A stretch of 64,000 bases of DNA from Streptococcus australis (GCF_019930045.1 NZ_JAHZQQ010000003.1:1-64000); one strand, 5' to 3'. Shown: positions 1 through 8,760, counted from the stretch's first letter. Notes: a model not told the origin generated them from the sequence alone. Made by a program: numbers and translations.

Positions 1-50
1 GTTTAGCTTACAGAACTGCTTGTGAAGCTCTAGAGGATGAGTTCAAGTAA
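1..50 (+). CDS. 3' end of an unidentified gene (partial)
   Basis: One reading frame is open from the window edge to TAA at 48-50 and encodes the tail LAYRTACEALEDEFK. A T-rich hairpin terminator follows about 35 bases later, as expected after a real gene end. Fifteen residues are too few to name a family, so no function is proposed. The gene would converge on the aspartokinase gene. Confidence 0.45.
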   Translation, partial: LAYRTACEALEDEFK

Positions 51-85
51 ATGTTGCACTTATTCTTGCAATTTATCTAAAGTAA

Positions 86-110
86 AAAAAGGTTCTTTCG
101 AACCTTTTTC
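86..110. terminator. Bidirectional intrinsic terminator
   Basis: The arms AAAAAGGTTC (86-95) and GAACCTTTTT (100-109) pair perfectly around a 4-base loop. The A/T flanks give a U tract on either strand, so the hairpin can end both the upstream plus-strand gene and the aspartokinase gene, whose stop is at 111-113. Confidence 0.85.
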
Positions 111-1460
111 TTAGTTAAAGAATACATTGTATAGAGCTTTAATAGCCTGTTTTTCTTGTTCTTGATTTACGACAAACATGATGGAAACTTCGCTGGATCC
201 TTGAGAAATCATTTGGATATTAATGTTATTTTCTGATAAAGCCTTTGTGGCTGTAGCTGTTACACCAATTTGATTTTTCATATTCTCTCCGACAATCATA
301 ATAATGGAAAGATCATGTTCAATTTCGGCATAATCTACTTGTAAATCTTGGATTAGATGTTTTAAAATTTCTTGTTCTTTAATTGGAGTCAATTCTTTTG
401 ACCGAAGAATTACTGATAAGTCGTCAATACCTGTCGGCATATGATCCCAACTAATATTCAAGTCTTCTAAAATTTGTAATAATTTTCTACCAAAACCGAC
501 TTCTCTATTCATTAGGTATTTGGTGGTATTAATGCTGACAAATCCAGAGTCTCCTGCAATCCCAACGACTTTAACATTTTCATCGGTATGGTTCAGCACA
601 ATCTTCGTACCTGGATGTTTTGGATTGTTGGTGTTCTTGATCACCATTGGAATCTTTCCACGATATGCAGGAACAAGTGCTTCATCATGTAGGACACTAA
701 AGCCAGCATAGGCTAATTCCCGCATCTCCTTATAGGTTAATTCAGGAATAGAATGTGGCTGTTTGATAATGCCTGGGTGAGCTGCAAAAATACCATCGAC
801 GTCTGTAAAGTTCTCGTAGAGATCTGCTTTAACTCCCGCTGCGATAATTGATCCTGTAATATCAGAACCACCTCTTGAAAAAGTACAGACTTGTCCTTCT
901 CTAGTAATTCCAAAGAATCCAGGGATTACTAAAATTTCATTATGGTTTCTCAGTTCTTCAATCTTATCGTAACTAGAAGGGAGAATGCGGGCATTGCAAG
1001 GTTCACTTGTTACAAAGATACCTGCATCTTTTGGATGGATATATTTTGCTTCTAAACCCTTTTTTACAAAGTAAGCTGCAATGAGTTTTGCATTGTTGTT
1101 CTCTCCAGCTGCTAAGAAGGTATCATATAAGAAGGTATTATCGGACTTGGGAAGTGTTGCAAGGGATTTGATATCTCTAGCAATCTCTTCGATAATTTCC
1201 TCGTCTAAGTCTAACTCCTCTGTAATGGATCGATAGCGATTGATAATCCATTCTTGACTTTGGTTCGTATCTTTTCCGTTGGTATATTCTTTATAATACT
1301 TGATGAGGGCATCTGTGACTTTTGTGTCCTCAGCATTGCGTTTCCCTGGAGCAGAAACGACCACGTATTGACGGGTTTCATCTTCTTTAACAATATTGAA
1401 TACTTTTTCTAGCTGGGTAGCAGATGCTAACGAACTACCACCAAATTTAACTACTTTCAT
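111..1460 (-). CDS. lysC: Aspartate kinase
   Basis: Phosphorylates L-aspartate to L-aspartyl-4-phosphate, the first step towards diaminopimelate/lysine, threonine and methionine; cytosolic. The N-terminus carries the kinase motif KFGGSS (residues 5-10). The amino-acid kinase fold fills roughly the first 290 residues and two ACT domains follow, where feedback inhibitors bind. 449 residues suits a single-function aspartokinase; no homoserine dehydrogenase is fused. AAAGGAG lies just upstream of the ATG. The gene is monocistronic and divergent from fabM, an arrangement also known in other streptococci. Which amino acid inhibits it cannot be read from the sequence. Confidence 0.95.
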   Translation of the reverse strand: MKVVKFGGSSLASATQLEKVFNIVKEDETRQYVVVSAPGKRNAEDTKVTDALIKYYKEYTNGKDTNQSQEWIINRYRSITEELDLDEEIIEEIARDIKSLATLPKSDNTFLYDTFLAAGENNNAKLIAAYFVKKGLEAKYIHPKDAGIFVTSEPCNARILPSSYDKIEELRNHNEILVIPGFFGITREGQVCTFSRGGSDITGSIIAAGVKADLYENFTDVDGIFAAHPGIIKQPHSIPELTYKEMRELAYAGFSVLHDEALVPAYRGKIPMVIKNTNNPKHPGTKIVLNHTDENVKVVGIAGDSGFVSINTTKYLMNREVGFGRKLLQILEDLNISWDHMPTGIDDLSVILRSKELTPIKEQEILKHLIQDLQVDYAEIEHDLSIIMIVGENMKNQIGVTATATKALSENNINIQMISQGSSEVSIMFVVNQEQEKQAIKALYNVFFN

Positions 1461-1488
1461 GTGGACTCCTTTACAAAACTTACTTTAA

Positions 1489-1517
1489 ATTATACCAAAG
1501 ATAAGGCTTAGTTACAA
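1489..1517 (-). promoter_or_regulatory. Promoter of lysC
   Basis: On the minus strand TTGTAA (1512-1517), a 17-base spacer and TATAAT (1489-1494) with an upstream TGG extension form a good sigma-A promoter, about 28 bases before the lysC ATG. I see no T-box or lysine riboswitch in the short leader. Confidence 0.8.
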
Positions 1518-1579
1518 TCTAAAAAAGCACTGTTATCAAGCGAGTCTTTCGGGTGAGACACTTTGTTATGAAAATGTAA

Positions 1580-1608
1580 TTTACTTCTCAAAGTAGTTGT
1601 GCTAAAAT
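1580..1608 (+). promoter_or_regulatory. Promoter of fabM
   Basis: TTTACT (1580-1585), 17 bases, then TAAAAT (1603-1608) preceded by the extended -10 element TGC. Transcription should start near 1615, just before the FabT-like operator. Confidence 0.7.
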
Positions 1609-1626
1609 AATATGAAAATAAATAAG

Positions 1627-1647
1627 TTCAATTATCAAACAATTTGA
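1627..1647 (+). promoter_or_regulatory. FabT-like operator before fabM
   Basis: TTCAATTATCAAA (1627-1639) matches the palindrome TTTGA-NNN-TCAAA except in the left half-site. Its right half overlaps a second pairing, TCAAA-CAA-TTTGA (1635-1647). It lies about 12 bases into the expected transcript, where a bound MarR-family repressor would block RNA polymerase. Inferred from similarity to the sites before fabT and fabK. Confidence 0.55.
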
Positions 1648-1673
1648 ATAGCTAATTAGTAAAGAGGTGGCTT

Positions 1674-2465
1674 ATGGTGTTCGAAACGATTATTTATTCT
1701 GTAGAAGAGGATCTCGCATCTATTATTTTAAATAGACCAGAGGTTTCAAATGGTTTTAACATTCCAATGTGTCAGGAAATCCTTGAAGCATTAGAATTAG
1801 CTGAGAAGAATCCAGATGTTCGTTTTATTTTATTTAAAGCAGTCGGCAAGGTTTTTTCAGTTGGTGGTGATTTAGCTGAGATGAAACGGGCTGTTGATGC
1901 TGATGATATCGACTCGTTAACGCAAATTGCGGAATTGGTCAATCAAATCTCTAAAAAAATGAAGCAAATTCCAAAACCTGTGATTATGGTTGCAGATGGT
2001 GCGGTTGCAGGAGCAACTGCTAATATGGCAGTAGCGGCGGACTTTTGTATTGCTTCTGATAAAGCAAAGTTTATTCAAGCCTTTGTTGGAGTCGGTTTGG
2101 CTCCTGATGCCGGTGGCCTATTCCTTTTAGGAAGAGCCATTGGTTTGATTAGGGCAACTCAGTTAGCAATGACTGGTGAACCATTAGGTGCTGAAAAGGC
2201 TCTGGAATATGGCGTTGTGTACAAGGTTTCTGAAGTAGAAAAATTAGACAAGACTGTCAACCAACTACTCATAAAGTTAAGACGTAGCTCAGACAATTCT
2301 TTTGCTGCGATTAAAGAGTTGGCTTGGTCTAGCATGCTGACTGACTGGGATCGTTATGCTGAAATTGAGTTGCGATTGCAAAGAAATCTTTCTCTCAAGG
2401 AAGACTTTAAAGAAGGAGTTATTGCCTATTCAGAGCGTCGGCGCCCAAAATTCCAAGGAAAATAA
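1674..2465 (+). CDS. fabM: FabM, trans-2/cis-3-decenoyl-ACP isomerase
   Basis: Isomerises trans-2-decenoyl-ACP to the cis-3 form, the branch point for unsaturated fatty acids in streptococci, which lack FabA. The 263-residue protein has the crotonase (enoyl-CoA hydratase) fold, with an oxyanion-hole segment around residues 60-66 (VGGDLAEM) and a second one around residue 110. Its place at the head of the fab cluster separates it from an ordinary beta-oxidation hydratase. GAGGTGG supports the ATG at 1674. Its own promoter and operator suggest it can be expressed apart from fabT-fabH. Confidence 0.92.
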   Translation: MVFETIIYSVEEDLASIILNRPEVSNGFNIPMCQEILEALELAEKNPDVRFILFKAVGKVFSVGGDLAEMKRAVDADDIDSLTQIAELVNQISKKMKQIPKPVIMVADGAVAGATANMAVAADFCIASDKAKFIQAFVGVGLAPDAGGLFLLGRAIGLIRATQLAMTGEPLGAEKALEYGVVYKVSEVEKLDKTVNQLLIKLRRSSDNSFAAIKELAWSSMLTDWDRYAEIELRLQRNLSLKEDFKEGVIAYSERRRPKFQGK

Positions 2466-2499
2466 AAACGTAAAATTTTTATGTTTTTATTGCTGAGGC

Positions 2500-2528
2500 T
2501 TGCTATTTGGTTTGATTTTTGATAAAAT
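2500..2528 (+). promoter_or_regulatory. Promoter of fabT-fabH
   Basis: TTGCTA (2500-2505), 17 bases, TAAAAT (2523-2528). The FabT operator begins at the last base of the -10 element, so repressor binding would cover the start region. Confidence 0.75.
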
Positions 2529-2540
2529 TCGATTATCAAA
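2518..2540 (+). promoter_or_regulatory. FabT operator, autoregulatory
   Basis: TTCGATTATCAAA (2528-2540) has one mismatch to TTTGA-NNN-TCAAA. TTTGATAA (2518-2525) and TTATCAAA (2533-2540) form a wider inverted repeat over the -10 box. FabT is known to repress its own operon in S. pneumoniae when bound to long-chain acyl-ACP; assignment here rests on sequence and position. Confidence 0.7.
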
Positions 2541-2563
2541 GTAATGAATAGGGGGTGTGGTTT

Positions 2564-2998
2564 TTGAATTTTCAACTAGTCAATGATTACCTTACATCCA
2601 TTTTTAACAACGTATTAGTCATCGAAGAAACTAGTTTACGTAGCAGTCGATTTAATGATGTTTCCATTAAGGAAATGCACACCATTGATGTCATCGGCTC
2701 AACACCAAACGCAACTCCAAGTGATATTTCGCGTTCGTTAATGGTAACGTTAGGTACAGTCACTACCAGTTTAAATAATCTTGAACGAAAAGGTTATATT
2801 GAACGAACCAGATCTGAAGTTGATCGTCGGGTCGTCCATTTGAGTTTGACCAAAAGAGGCAAGCTCTTGTATCGGCTTCACCAACAATTTCACAAGCGGA
2901 TGGTCAATCAAATTATTGATGGGATGTCTCCAGATGAACGGAAAGTGATGCAAAAAGGGTTGCAGAATCTTTATCGTTTCTTGGAGGAGTTGAAATAA
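2564..2998 (+). CDS. fabT: FabT, MarR-family repressor of fatty-acid synthesis
   Basis: MarR-type winged-helix repressor of the FASII genes. In related streptococci it uses acyl-ACP as corepressor, so exogenous fatty acids switch synthesis off. I choose TTG at 2564 as the start: GGGGGTG (2551-2557) lies 6 bases upstream, and the resulting 144-residue protein ([10 protein letters not shown]...) has the family length. The in-frame GTG at 2555 would lie inside that ribosome-binding site. The DNA-binding helix-turn-helix spans about residues 50-75 and a basic wing follows (RTRSEVDRR). The TAA stop overlaps the fabH ATG by one base, giving translational coupling. Confidence 0.92.
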   Translation: MNFQLVNDYLTSIFNNVLVIEETSLRSSRFNDVSIKEMHTIDVIGSTPNATPSDISRSLMVTLGTVTTSLNNLERKGYIERTRSEVDRRVVHLSLTKRGKLLYRLHQQFHKRMVNQIIDGMSPDERKVMQKGLQNLYRFLEELK

Positions 2999-3972
2999 TG
3001 ACTTTTGCAAAAATTAGTCAGGTAGCCCATTATGCGCCAAGCCAAGTGATTTCTAATCAGGATCTTTCTGAACGGATGGATACCAGCGATGAGTGGATTG
3101 CTAGTCGAACAGGAATTCGGAAGCGTCATATTTCTCAATCAGAATCAACCAGCGATTTAGCTACGGAAGTGGCTCGTCGCTTGCTTGAAAAAAGTGGTTT
3201 ACAAGCGGATCAGTTGGATTTTATTATTGTTGCAACGATTTCGCCCGATTCCATGATGCCATCCACTGCAGCTCGTGTTCAAGCTAAAATTGGGGCTTCT
3301 AAAGCTTTCGTCTTTGATTTGACAGCAGCTTGTAGTGGATTTGTCTTTGCGCTTGCGACTGCTGAAAAGTTGCTTCGGTCTGGCCAGTACAAACGAGGAA
3401 TCGTTATCGGAAGTGAAACCTTATCGAAAGTGATTGATTGGGAAGATCGGACAACAGCGGTCCTATTTGGGGATGGTGCTGGCGGTGTTTTATTGGAAGC
3501 TTCCGAACAACAAACTTTTTTAGCTGAAAGTTTATTTTCAGATGGTTCTCGTGGAGAGGTTCTTCAATCATCATCTGTTGGTTTATCTTCACCATATTCA
3601 GATAAGGAAGAAGATAAAAAATATTTATCAATGGATGGAAGAGCAGTCTTTGATTTTGCTATTCGGGATGTGGCTAAGAGTATTAAACATATGTTAGCTG
3701 ATGCTCCAGTAGCTGTTGATGAAATTGACTATTTTCTCTTGCACCAGGCAAATGACCGTATCTTAGATAAGATGGCTAAGAAAATCGGGGTTGATCGGGA
3801 AAAACTTCCTGCAAATATGATGGAATATGGCAACACCAGTGCCGCAAGTATTCCAATTTTATTATCGGAGTGTGTCGACCAAGGACTAATCAAATTGGAT
3901 GGAAGTCAAATAATTCTTCTGTCAGGATTTGGTGGAGGTTTGACATGGGGCTCACTTCTTGTTACAATCTAG
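2998..3972 (+). CDS. fabH: Beta-ketoacyl-ACP synthase III
   Basis: Condenses acetyl-CoA with malonyl-ACP to start each fatty-acid chain. 324 residues with a thiolase fold. The catalytic cysteine is Cys112 in TAACSGF, the His is in FLLHQAN and the Asn in GNTSAAS, completing the Cys-His-Asn triad. The ATG overlaps the fabT stop. The reading frame ends 54 bases before acpP, in a stretch with a small hairpin. Confidence 0.97.
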   Translation: MTFAKISQVAHYAPSQVISNQDLSERMDTSDEWIASRTGIRKRHISQSESTSDLATEVARRLLEKSGLQADQLDFIIVATISPDSMMPSTAARVQAKIGASKAFVFDLTAACSGFVFALATAEKLLRSGQYKRGIVIGSETLSKVIDWEDRTTAVLFGDGAGGVLLEASEQQTFLAESLFSDGSRGEVLQSSSVGLSSPYSDKEEDKKYLSMDGRAVFDFAIRDVAKSIKHMLADAPVAVDEIDYFLLHQANDRILDKMAKKIGVDREKLPANMMEYGNTSAASIPILLSECVDQGLIKLDGSQIILLSGFGGGLTWGSLLVTI

Positions 3973-3978
3973 TTAAAC

Positions 3979-3999
3979 ATGTGGAAACACATTTTAAAA
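3979..3999 (+). promoter_or_regulatory. GAAA-loop hairpin and U-rich stretch before acpP
   Basis: ATGTG (3979-3983) and CACAT (3988-3992) close a GAAA tetraloop, followed by TTTT and more A/T-rich sequence. It resembles a weak attenuator or processing site between fabH and acpP. The stem is only 5 bp, so termination efficiency is uncertain. Confidence 0.45.
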
Positions 4000-4026
4000 A
4001 TTTTTATTATTTTAAGGAGGCCAATC

Positions 4027-4251
4027 ATGGCAGTATTTGAAAAAGTACAAGAAATTATTGTTGAAGAACTTGGTAAAGAACCATCAGAAGTAACTCTTGA
4101 GTCTACTTTTGAAGATCTTGAAGCTGATTCATTGGATTTGTTCCAAGTGATTTCAGAAATTGAAGATGCATTCGACATTCAAATTGAAACTGAAGAAGGA
4201 TTGTCTACTGTAGGTGACCTTGTTGCTTACGTAGAAGAAAAAACTAAATAA
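4027..4251 (+). CDS. acpP: Acyl carrier protein
   Basis: Carries the growing acyl chain on a 4'-phosphopantetheine arm; a soluble acidic four-helix protein. 74 residues, with Ser35 in the motif DSLD as the attachment site. An in-frame ATG exists at 3979, but AAGGAGG (4014-4020) sits 6 bases before ATG 4027 and MAVFEKVQE matches the usual ACP N-terminus, so 4027 is the start. It has hairpins on both sides, suggesting its mRNA level is set apart from fabH and fabK. A second ACP for other pathways may lie outside the window. Confidence 0.96.
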   Translation: MAVFEKVQEIIVEELGKEPSEVTLESTFEDLEADSLDLFQVISEIEDAFDIQIETEEGLSTVGDLVAYVEEKTK

Positions 4252-4259
4252 TAATGGAT

Positions 4260-4289
4260 GAGAGTATCGAAAGATATTCTCTCTTGTTT
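4260..4289 (+). terminator. Hairpin after acpP, probable attenuator
   Basis: GAGAGTATC (4260-4268) and GATATTCTC (4273-4281) pair, with one G-U, around a GAAA loop, followed by TCTTGTTT. It looks like a partial terminator that would lower readthrough into fabK. Confidence 0.6.
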
Positions 4290-4292
4290 AGG

Positions 4293-4336
4293 TAATAGTT
4301 TGACGCTCAAAGCAAAGAACCGCTTTCAAACTATTA
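4293..4336 (+). promoter_or_regulatory. FabT operator nested in a hairpin before fabK
   Basis: TTTGA-CGC-TCAAA (4299-4311) is a perfect FabT-type palindrome. It lies in a larger inverted repeat in which TAATAGTTTGA (4293-4303) matches TCAAACTATTA (4326-4336) exactly, with AAGC/GCTT continuing the stem after a 6-base bulge. In S. pneumoniae the fabK promoter region is a known FabT target. I could not identify a convincing -10 element here. Confidence 0.65.
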
Positions 4337-4361
4337 CTTAAGCGAAAATGAGGAAGGTACT

Positions 4362-5327
4362 ATGCAAACACGAATTACTGAATTATTAAACATTAAATAT
4401 CCAATTTTCCAAGGTGGTATGGCTTGGGTAGCGGATGGAGATCTTGCTGGGGCTGTATCTAATGCAGGTGGTCTTGGGATCATCGGTGGAGGAAATGCAC
4501 CTAAAGAAGTTGTCAAAGCGAATATTGATCGTGTCAAATCCATTACTGACAAACCTTTTGGAGTCAATATCATGCTCCTTTCTCCTTTTGCAGATGACAT
4601 CGTTGACTTGGTTATCGAAGAAGGGGTTAAAGTTGTTACCACTGGTGCAGGGAATCCTGGGAAATACATGGATCGTTTCCATGAAGCGGGCATTACCGTT
4701 ATTCCGGTTGTACCTTCAGTAGCTTTAGCAAAACGGATGGAAAAACTAGGTGCGGATGCTGTCATTGCTGAGGGAATGGAAGCAGGAGGTCATATTGGTA
4801 AATTGACGACCATGACCTTGGTTCGTCAAGTGGTCGAAGCGGTCTCTATTCCAGTTATCGGTGCTGGTGGTGTTGCAGATGGTGCAGGAGCGGCTGCAGT
4901 CTTCATGCTTGGGGCAGATGCTGTTCAAGTGGGAACACGATTTGTCGTTGCTAAAGAATCAAATGCTCACCAAAACTTTAAGAATAAAATCTTGAAAGCT
5001 AAGGACATTGATACAGTGGTGTCTGCGTCAGTTGTTGGCCACCCAGTTCGTGCGATTAAGAATAAATTGGCTTCTGCTTATAACCAAGCTGAAAAAGATT
5101 TCTTGGCAGGTAAGAAGACTCAAGAAGAAATTGAAGAATTAGGAGCAGGTGCTCTTCGCAATGCTGTTGTTGACGGAGACGTTGATAATGGATCTGTGAT
5201 GGCAGGACAAATTGCAGGTCTCGTAAGTAAAGAAGAAACCTGTGCTGAAATCTTGGAAGATATCTATCTTGGAGCTGCTAAGGTCATTCAGAAAGAAGCA
5301 GCTCGCTGGGCAGATGTTAAATTCTAA
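4362..5327 (+). CDS. fabK: Enoyl-ACP reductase II (FMN-dependent)
   Basis: Reduces enoyl-ACP in the last step of each elongation cycle using FMN and NAD(P)H. This nitronate-monooxygenase-like TIM-barrel enzyme replaces the short-chain FabI in streptococci, so triclosan does not inhibit it. 321 residues, with the N-terminal motif FQGGMAWV, the GGH segment near residue 144 and the FMN-phosphate loop AGGVADGAG. No fabI-like gene is present in the cluster. Start ATG 4362. Confidence 0.96.
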   Translation: MQTRITELLNIKYPIFQGGMAWVADGDLAGAVSNAGGLGIIGGGNAPKEVVKANIDRVKSITDKPFGVNIMLLSPFADDIVDLVIEEGVKVVTTGAGNPGKYMDRFHEAGITVIPVVPSVALAKRMEKLGADAVIAEGMEAGGHIGKLTTMTLVRQVVEAVSIPVIGAGGVADGAGAAAVFMLGADAVQVGTRFVVAKESNAHQNFKNKILKAKDIDTVVSASVVGHPVRAIKNKLASAYNQAEKDFLAGKKTQEEIEELGAGALRNAVVDGDVDNGSVMAGQIAGLVSKEETCAEILEDIYLGAAKVIQKEAARWADVKF

Positions 5328-5351
5328 CAAGTAAAGGAAAGGAAGAGAACA

Positions 5352-6272
5352 GTGACAAAACGTGCCTTCTTATTTGCTGGTCAAGGTGCCCAAAAATTGG
5401 GGATGGCTAGTGACTTGTATGCAACTTATCCCGTTGTCAAAGAGACATTTGATACGGCTAGTCGTATTCTAGGTTATGATTTGCGTGAATTGATTGATTC
5501 TGACGAAGAAAAACTCAATCAAACACGCTATACTCAACCAGCTATTTTGACAACTTCTGTAGCTATTTATCGTCTATTGGCAGAAAATGGCATGACACCG
5601 GATATTGTGGCTGGTCTCTCCCTGGGAGAATATTCTGCTTTGGTTGCCGCAGGTGCTCTTTCCTTTGAAGAAGCGGTCGCCTTGGTAGCTAAGCGAGGGG
5701 AATTTATGGAAACAGCTGCGCCTGCTGGAAGCGGGAAGATGGTAGCTGTTATGAATACTGATCCTGCCTTGATTGAAGAAATCTGTCAACAGGCTTCTGA
5801 AAAGGGAGTTGTAACACCCGCTAACTACAATACTCCTGCCCAGATTGTGATTGGTGGAGAGGTTGAAGCTGTGGATTATGCAGTTGAACTCTTACAAGAA
5901 GCAGGGGCAAAACGGTTGATTCCTCTGAATGTCTCTGGTCCTTTCCATACGGCCTTGCTTGCTTCTGCTAGTGAAAAACTAGCGACTGAACTTGAAAAAG
6001 TTACTTTTAAGGACTTTAGCTTGCCTTTGGTTGGGAATACAGAAGCAAAGATCATGAAATCAGACGAAATCAAAGCTTTATTAGCTCGCCAAGTGATGGA
6101 GCCCGTTCGTTTCTATGATTCGATTGCGACGATTCAAGAGTTTGGAGTAGATGAAGTGATTGAAATTGGTCCAGGTAAGGTCTTGACTGGTTTCTTGAAA
6201 AAGATTGATAAAACTCTTCCAACGAAAAATGTGGAGGATCAAGCCAGCCTTGATGCCCTACTGAACGAATAA
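5352..6272 (+). CDS. fabD: Malonyl-CoA:ACP transacylase
   Basis: Transfers the malonyl group from CoA to ACP to supply the chain extender. 306 residues. The nucleophile is Ser90 in GLSLGEYSA and the catalytic His is in GPFHTALL. The start is GTG (5352) after AAGGAAAGGAAG. It lies 24 bases after fabK and 12 before fabG, inside one elongation operon. Confidence 0.96.
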   Translation: MTKRAFLFAGQGAQKLGMASDLYATYPVVKETFDTASRILGYDLRELIDSDEEKLNQTRYTQPAILTTSVAIYRLLAENGMTPDIVAGLSLGEYSALVAAGALSFEEAVALVAKRGEFMETAAPAGSGKMVAVMNTDPALIEEICQQASEKGVVTPANYNTPAQIVIGGEVEAVDYAVELLQEAGAKRLIPLNVSGPFHTALLASASEKLATELEKVTFKDFSLPLVGNTEAKIMKSDEIKALLARQVMEPVRFYDSIATIQEFGVDEVIEIGPGKVLTGFLKKIDKTLPTKNVEDQASLDALLNE

Positions 6273-6284
6273 GATGAGGTGACT

Positions 6285-7019
6285 ATGGAACTAAAGAATA
6301 AAAATGTATTTGTTACTGGCTCAAGTCGAGGCATTGGATTGGCTATTGCGCATAAATTTGCGTCAAAAGGTGCCAACATTGTCTTAAATAGTCGTGGAGA
6401 GCTCCCAGCAGGCCTAGTGGATGAATTTGCCTCATACGGTGTGAAGGTAGTTGGCGTTACTGGGGACGTATCCCAAGCTGCGGAAGCGAAACGAATGGTC
6501 GCGGAAGCGATTGAAGCACTTGGCTCAGTAGACATCCTTGTCAACAATGCTGGGATTACCAATGATAAGCTCATGTTGAAATTGACGGAAGAAGATTTCG
6601 AGCAAGTCTTAAAGGTGAATTTGACCGGTGCTTTTAATATGACACAATCGGTCTTAAAACCGATGACCAAAGCACGTGAAGGTGCTATCATTAACATGTC
6701 GAGTGTTGTCGGTCTGACAGGAAATGTTGGACAAGCCAACTATGCAGCCTCAAAAGCTGGTTTGATTGGTTTTTCTAAATCTGTAGCACGTGAAGTAGCT
6801 GGTAGAAATGTCCGTGTCAATGTCATTGCGCCGGGCTTCATTGAGTCTGATATGACAGAAGGACTTCCTGAAAAAATTAAAGAAATGTCTCTCGCTCAAA
6901 TTCCAATGAAACGATTTGGAAATACAGAAGAAGTGGCAGATGTTGCAGTCTTTCTTGCGACTCAAGAATATCTAACAGGGCAAGTCATCGCAATTGATGG
7001 TGGCTTAACCATGCAATAA
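6285..7019 (+). CDS. fabG: 3-oxoacyl-ACP reductase
   Basis: NADPH-dependent reduction of 3-oxoacyl-ACP. A 244-residue short-chain dehydrogenase with the cofactor motif TGSSRGIG (11-18), NNAG (87-90) and the catalytic Ser140, Tyr153 and Lys157. ATG 6285 is preferred: the in-frame GTG at 6279 is part of the Shine-Dalgarno sequence GAGGTGA, and MELKNKNVFV fits the family N-terminus. Confidence 0.96.
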   Translation: MELKNKNVFVTGSSRGIGLAIAHKFASKGANIVLNSRGELPAGLVDEFASYGVKVVGVTGDVSQAAEAKRMVAEAIEALGSVDILVNNAGITNDKLMLKLTEEDFEQVLKVNLTGAFNMTQSVLKPMTKAREGAIINMSSVVGLTGNVGQANYAASKAGLIGFSKSVAREVAGRNVRVNVIAPGFIESDMTEGLPEKIKEMSLAQIPMKRFGNTEEVADVAVFLATQEYLTGQVIAIDGGLTMQ

Positions 7020-7037
7020 AAAGAGGTAGGTTTTGAA

Positions 7038-8270
7038 ATGAAATTAAATCGTGTTGTTGTAACAGGCTATGGCTTGACATCTCCAATCGGAAACACTCCA
7101 GAAGAATTTTGGAACAGCTTAAAAGAAGGAAGGATTGGAATTGGTCCGATTACAAAATTTGACCACAGTGACTTTGCTGTTCATAATGCAGCTGAAATCC
7201 AAGATTTCCCATTTGATAAGTACTTTATCAAGAAAGATACAAACCGCTTTGACAACTACTCTTTGTATGCCTTGTATGCCGCTCAAGAAGCTGTGAATCA
7301 TGCAGGTTTAGATGTAGAAGCTATTGATAAAGATCGTTTTGGTGTCATTGTTGCTTCTGGTATTGGTGGTATCAAAGAAATCGAAGATCAAGTGATTCGT
7401 TTGCATGAAAAAGGACCAAAACGTGTCAAACCAATGACCCTTCCAAAAGCTTTGCCAAATATGGCATCTGGTAATGTTGCGATGCGTTTTGGAGCTAATG
7501 GAATTTGTAAATCGATCAATACTGCTTGTGCCTCTTCCAATGATGCGATTGGGGATGCTTTCCGCGCTATCAAGTTTGGTTTCCAAGATTTGATGTTGGT
7601 CGGTGGTTCTGAAGCTTCTATTACACCATTTGCAATCGCCGGTTTCCAAGCCCTAACAGCTCTTTCAACAACAGAAGATCCAACTCGTGCTTCTATTCCA
7701 TTTGATAAAGATCGGAATGGTTTTGTGATGGGGGAAGGATCAGGAATGTTGGTACTTGAAAGTTTGGAACACGCTGAAAAACGTGGTGCAACCATTCTTG
7801 CTGAAGTCGTGGGTTACGGAAATACTTGTGATGCTTACCATATGACTTCTCCACATCCAGAAGGTCAAGGTGCTATTAAAGCAATGAAGTTGGCTTTGGA
7901 TGAGGCAGAAATTGAACCAGCTCAAGTTGATTATGTTAACGCCCATGGTACCTCTACTCCAGCGAATGAAAAAGGAGAAAGTGGTGCAATCGTTTCTGTA
8001 TTTGGTACAGAAGTTCCAGTATCTTCTACAAAATCATTTACAGGTCACCTCTTGGGGGCAGCAGGGGCAGTTGAAGCTATTGCGACGATTGAAGCAATTC
8101 GCCATCAATATGTTCCAAAAACTGCTGGAACACAAGAGTTATCAGATTATATTGAAGCCAATGTCATCTTTGGTGAAGGGCAAGAACGTCCGATTTCCTT
8201 TGCTATTTCCAATACATTTGGATTTGGAGGACACAATGCTGTCTTAGCCTTTAAACGTTGGGAGGGATAA
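7038..8270 (+). CDS. fabF: Beta-ketoacyl-ACP synthase II
   Basis: Elongating condensing enzyme that joins acyl-ACP to malonyl-ACP; also the step that adjusts membrane fluidity. 410 residues. Cys164 in NTACASSND is the nucleophile; the two catalytic histidines lie in NAHGTSTP and TGHLLGAAG. RBS AAGAGGTAGG precedes ATG 7038. accB starts one base after the stop. Confidence 0.97.
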   Translation: MKLNRVVVTGYGLTSPIGNTPEEFWNSLKEGRIGIGPITKFDHSDFAVHNAAEIQDFPFDKYFIKKDTNRFDNYSLYALYAAQEAVNHAGLDVEAIDKDRFGVIVASGIGGIKEIEDQVIRLHEKGPKRVKPMTLPKALPNMASGNVAMRFGANGICKSINTACASSNDAIGDAFRAIKFGFQDLMLVGGSEASITPFAIAGFQALTALSTTEDPTRASIPFDKDRNGFVMGEGSGMLVLESLEHAEKRGATILAEVVGYGNTCDAYHMTSPHPEGQGAIKAMKLALDEAEIEPAQVDYVNAHGTSTPANEKGESGAIVSVFGTEVPVSSTKSFTGHLLGAAGAVEAIATIEAIRHQYVPKTAGTQELSDYIEANVIFGEGQERPISFAISNTFGFGGHNAVLAFKRWEG

Positions 8271-8271
8271 A

Positions 8272-8760
8272 GTGAATATTCAAGAGATTAAAGACCTAAT
8301 GAGTCAATTTGACCAATCTAGTCTTCGTGAATTTAGCTATCAAAATGCAACGGATGTGCTATCATTTAGTAAAAATGCTGGCAGTGTAGCTAGCCCACAA
8401 CCTGCTACGCCGGCTCCTGTAGTTCAAGAAGTGGCACCTGCTGTTGAGAGCCCTGTTGTTCTTGCAGAAGAACCAGTTGCTTCTTCAGCACCAGCTCCTG
8501 AAGCAAGTCCAGCAGTAGCAGCAGAAGGGGAAGTGGTTGAAAGTCCTCTTGTTGGTGTAGCTTATTTAGCTTCAGGTCCAGATAAACCAGCTTTTGTTCA
8601 GATTGGAGATAGTGTTTCAAAAGGCCAAACCCTATTGATTATTGAAGCGATGAAAGTTATGAACGAAGTTCCTGCACCAAAGGATGGAATTGTCACTGAA
8701 ATCCTTGTTTCAAATGAAGAAATGGTTGAGTTTGGGAAAGGATTGGTACGGATTAAATGA
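8272..8760 (+). CDS. accB: Biotin carboxyl carrier protein of acetyl-CoA carboxylase
   Basis: Carries biotin between the carboxylase (AccC) and carboxyltransferase (AccAD) sites. 162 residues: a short N-terminal helical part, a long Ala/Pro/Glu/Val-rich flexible linker (about residues 40-85), and the C-terminal biotinyl barrel with Lys128 in EAMKVMNE. The start is GTG 8272 immediately after the fabF stop. The last codons overlap the fabZ ATG (ATGA), so the two are translationally coupled. Confidence 0.96.
   Translation: MNIQEIKDLMSQFDQSSLREFSYQNATDVLSFSKNAGSVASPQPATPAPVVQEVAPAVESPVVLAEEPVASSAPAPEASPAVAAEGEVVESPLVGVAYLASGPDKPAFVQIGDSVSKGQTLLIIEAMKVMNEVPAPKDGIVTEILVSNEEMVEFGKGLVRIK

Noticed and set aside
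8405-8620. Minus-strand Leu/Gln-rich frame opposite accB
   Set aside because: Mirror of the repetitive Ala/Pro/Glu/Val linker codons of AccB; low-complexity and without a start signal.
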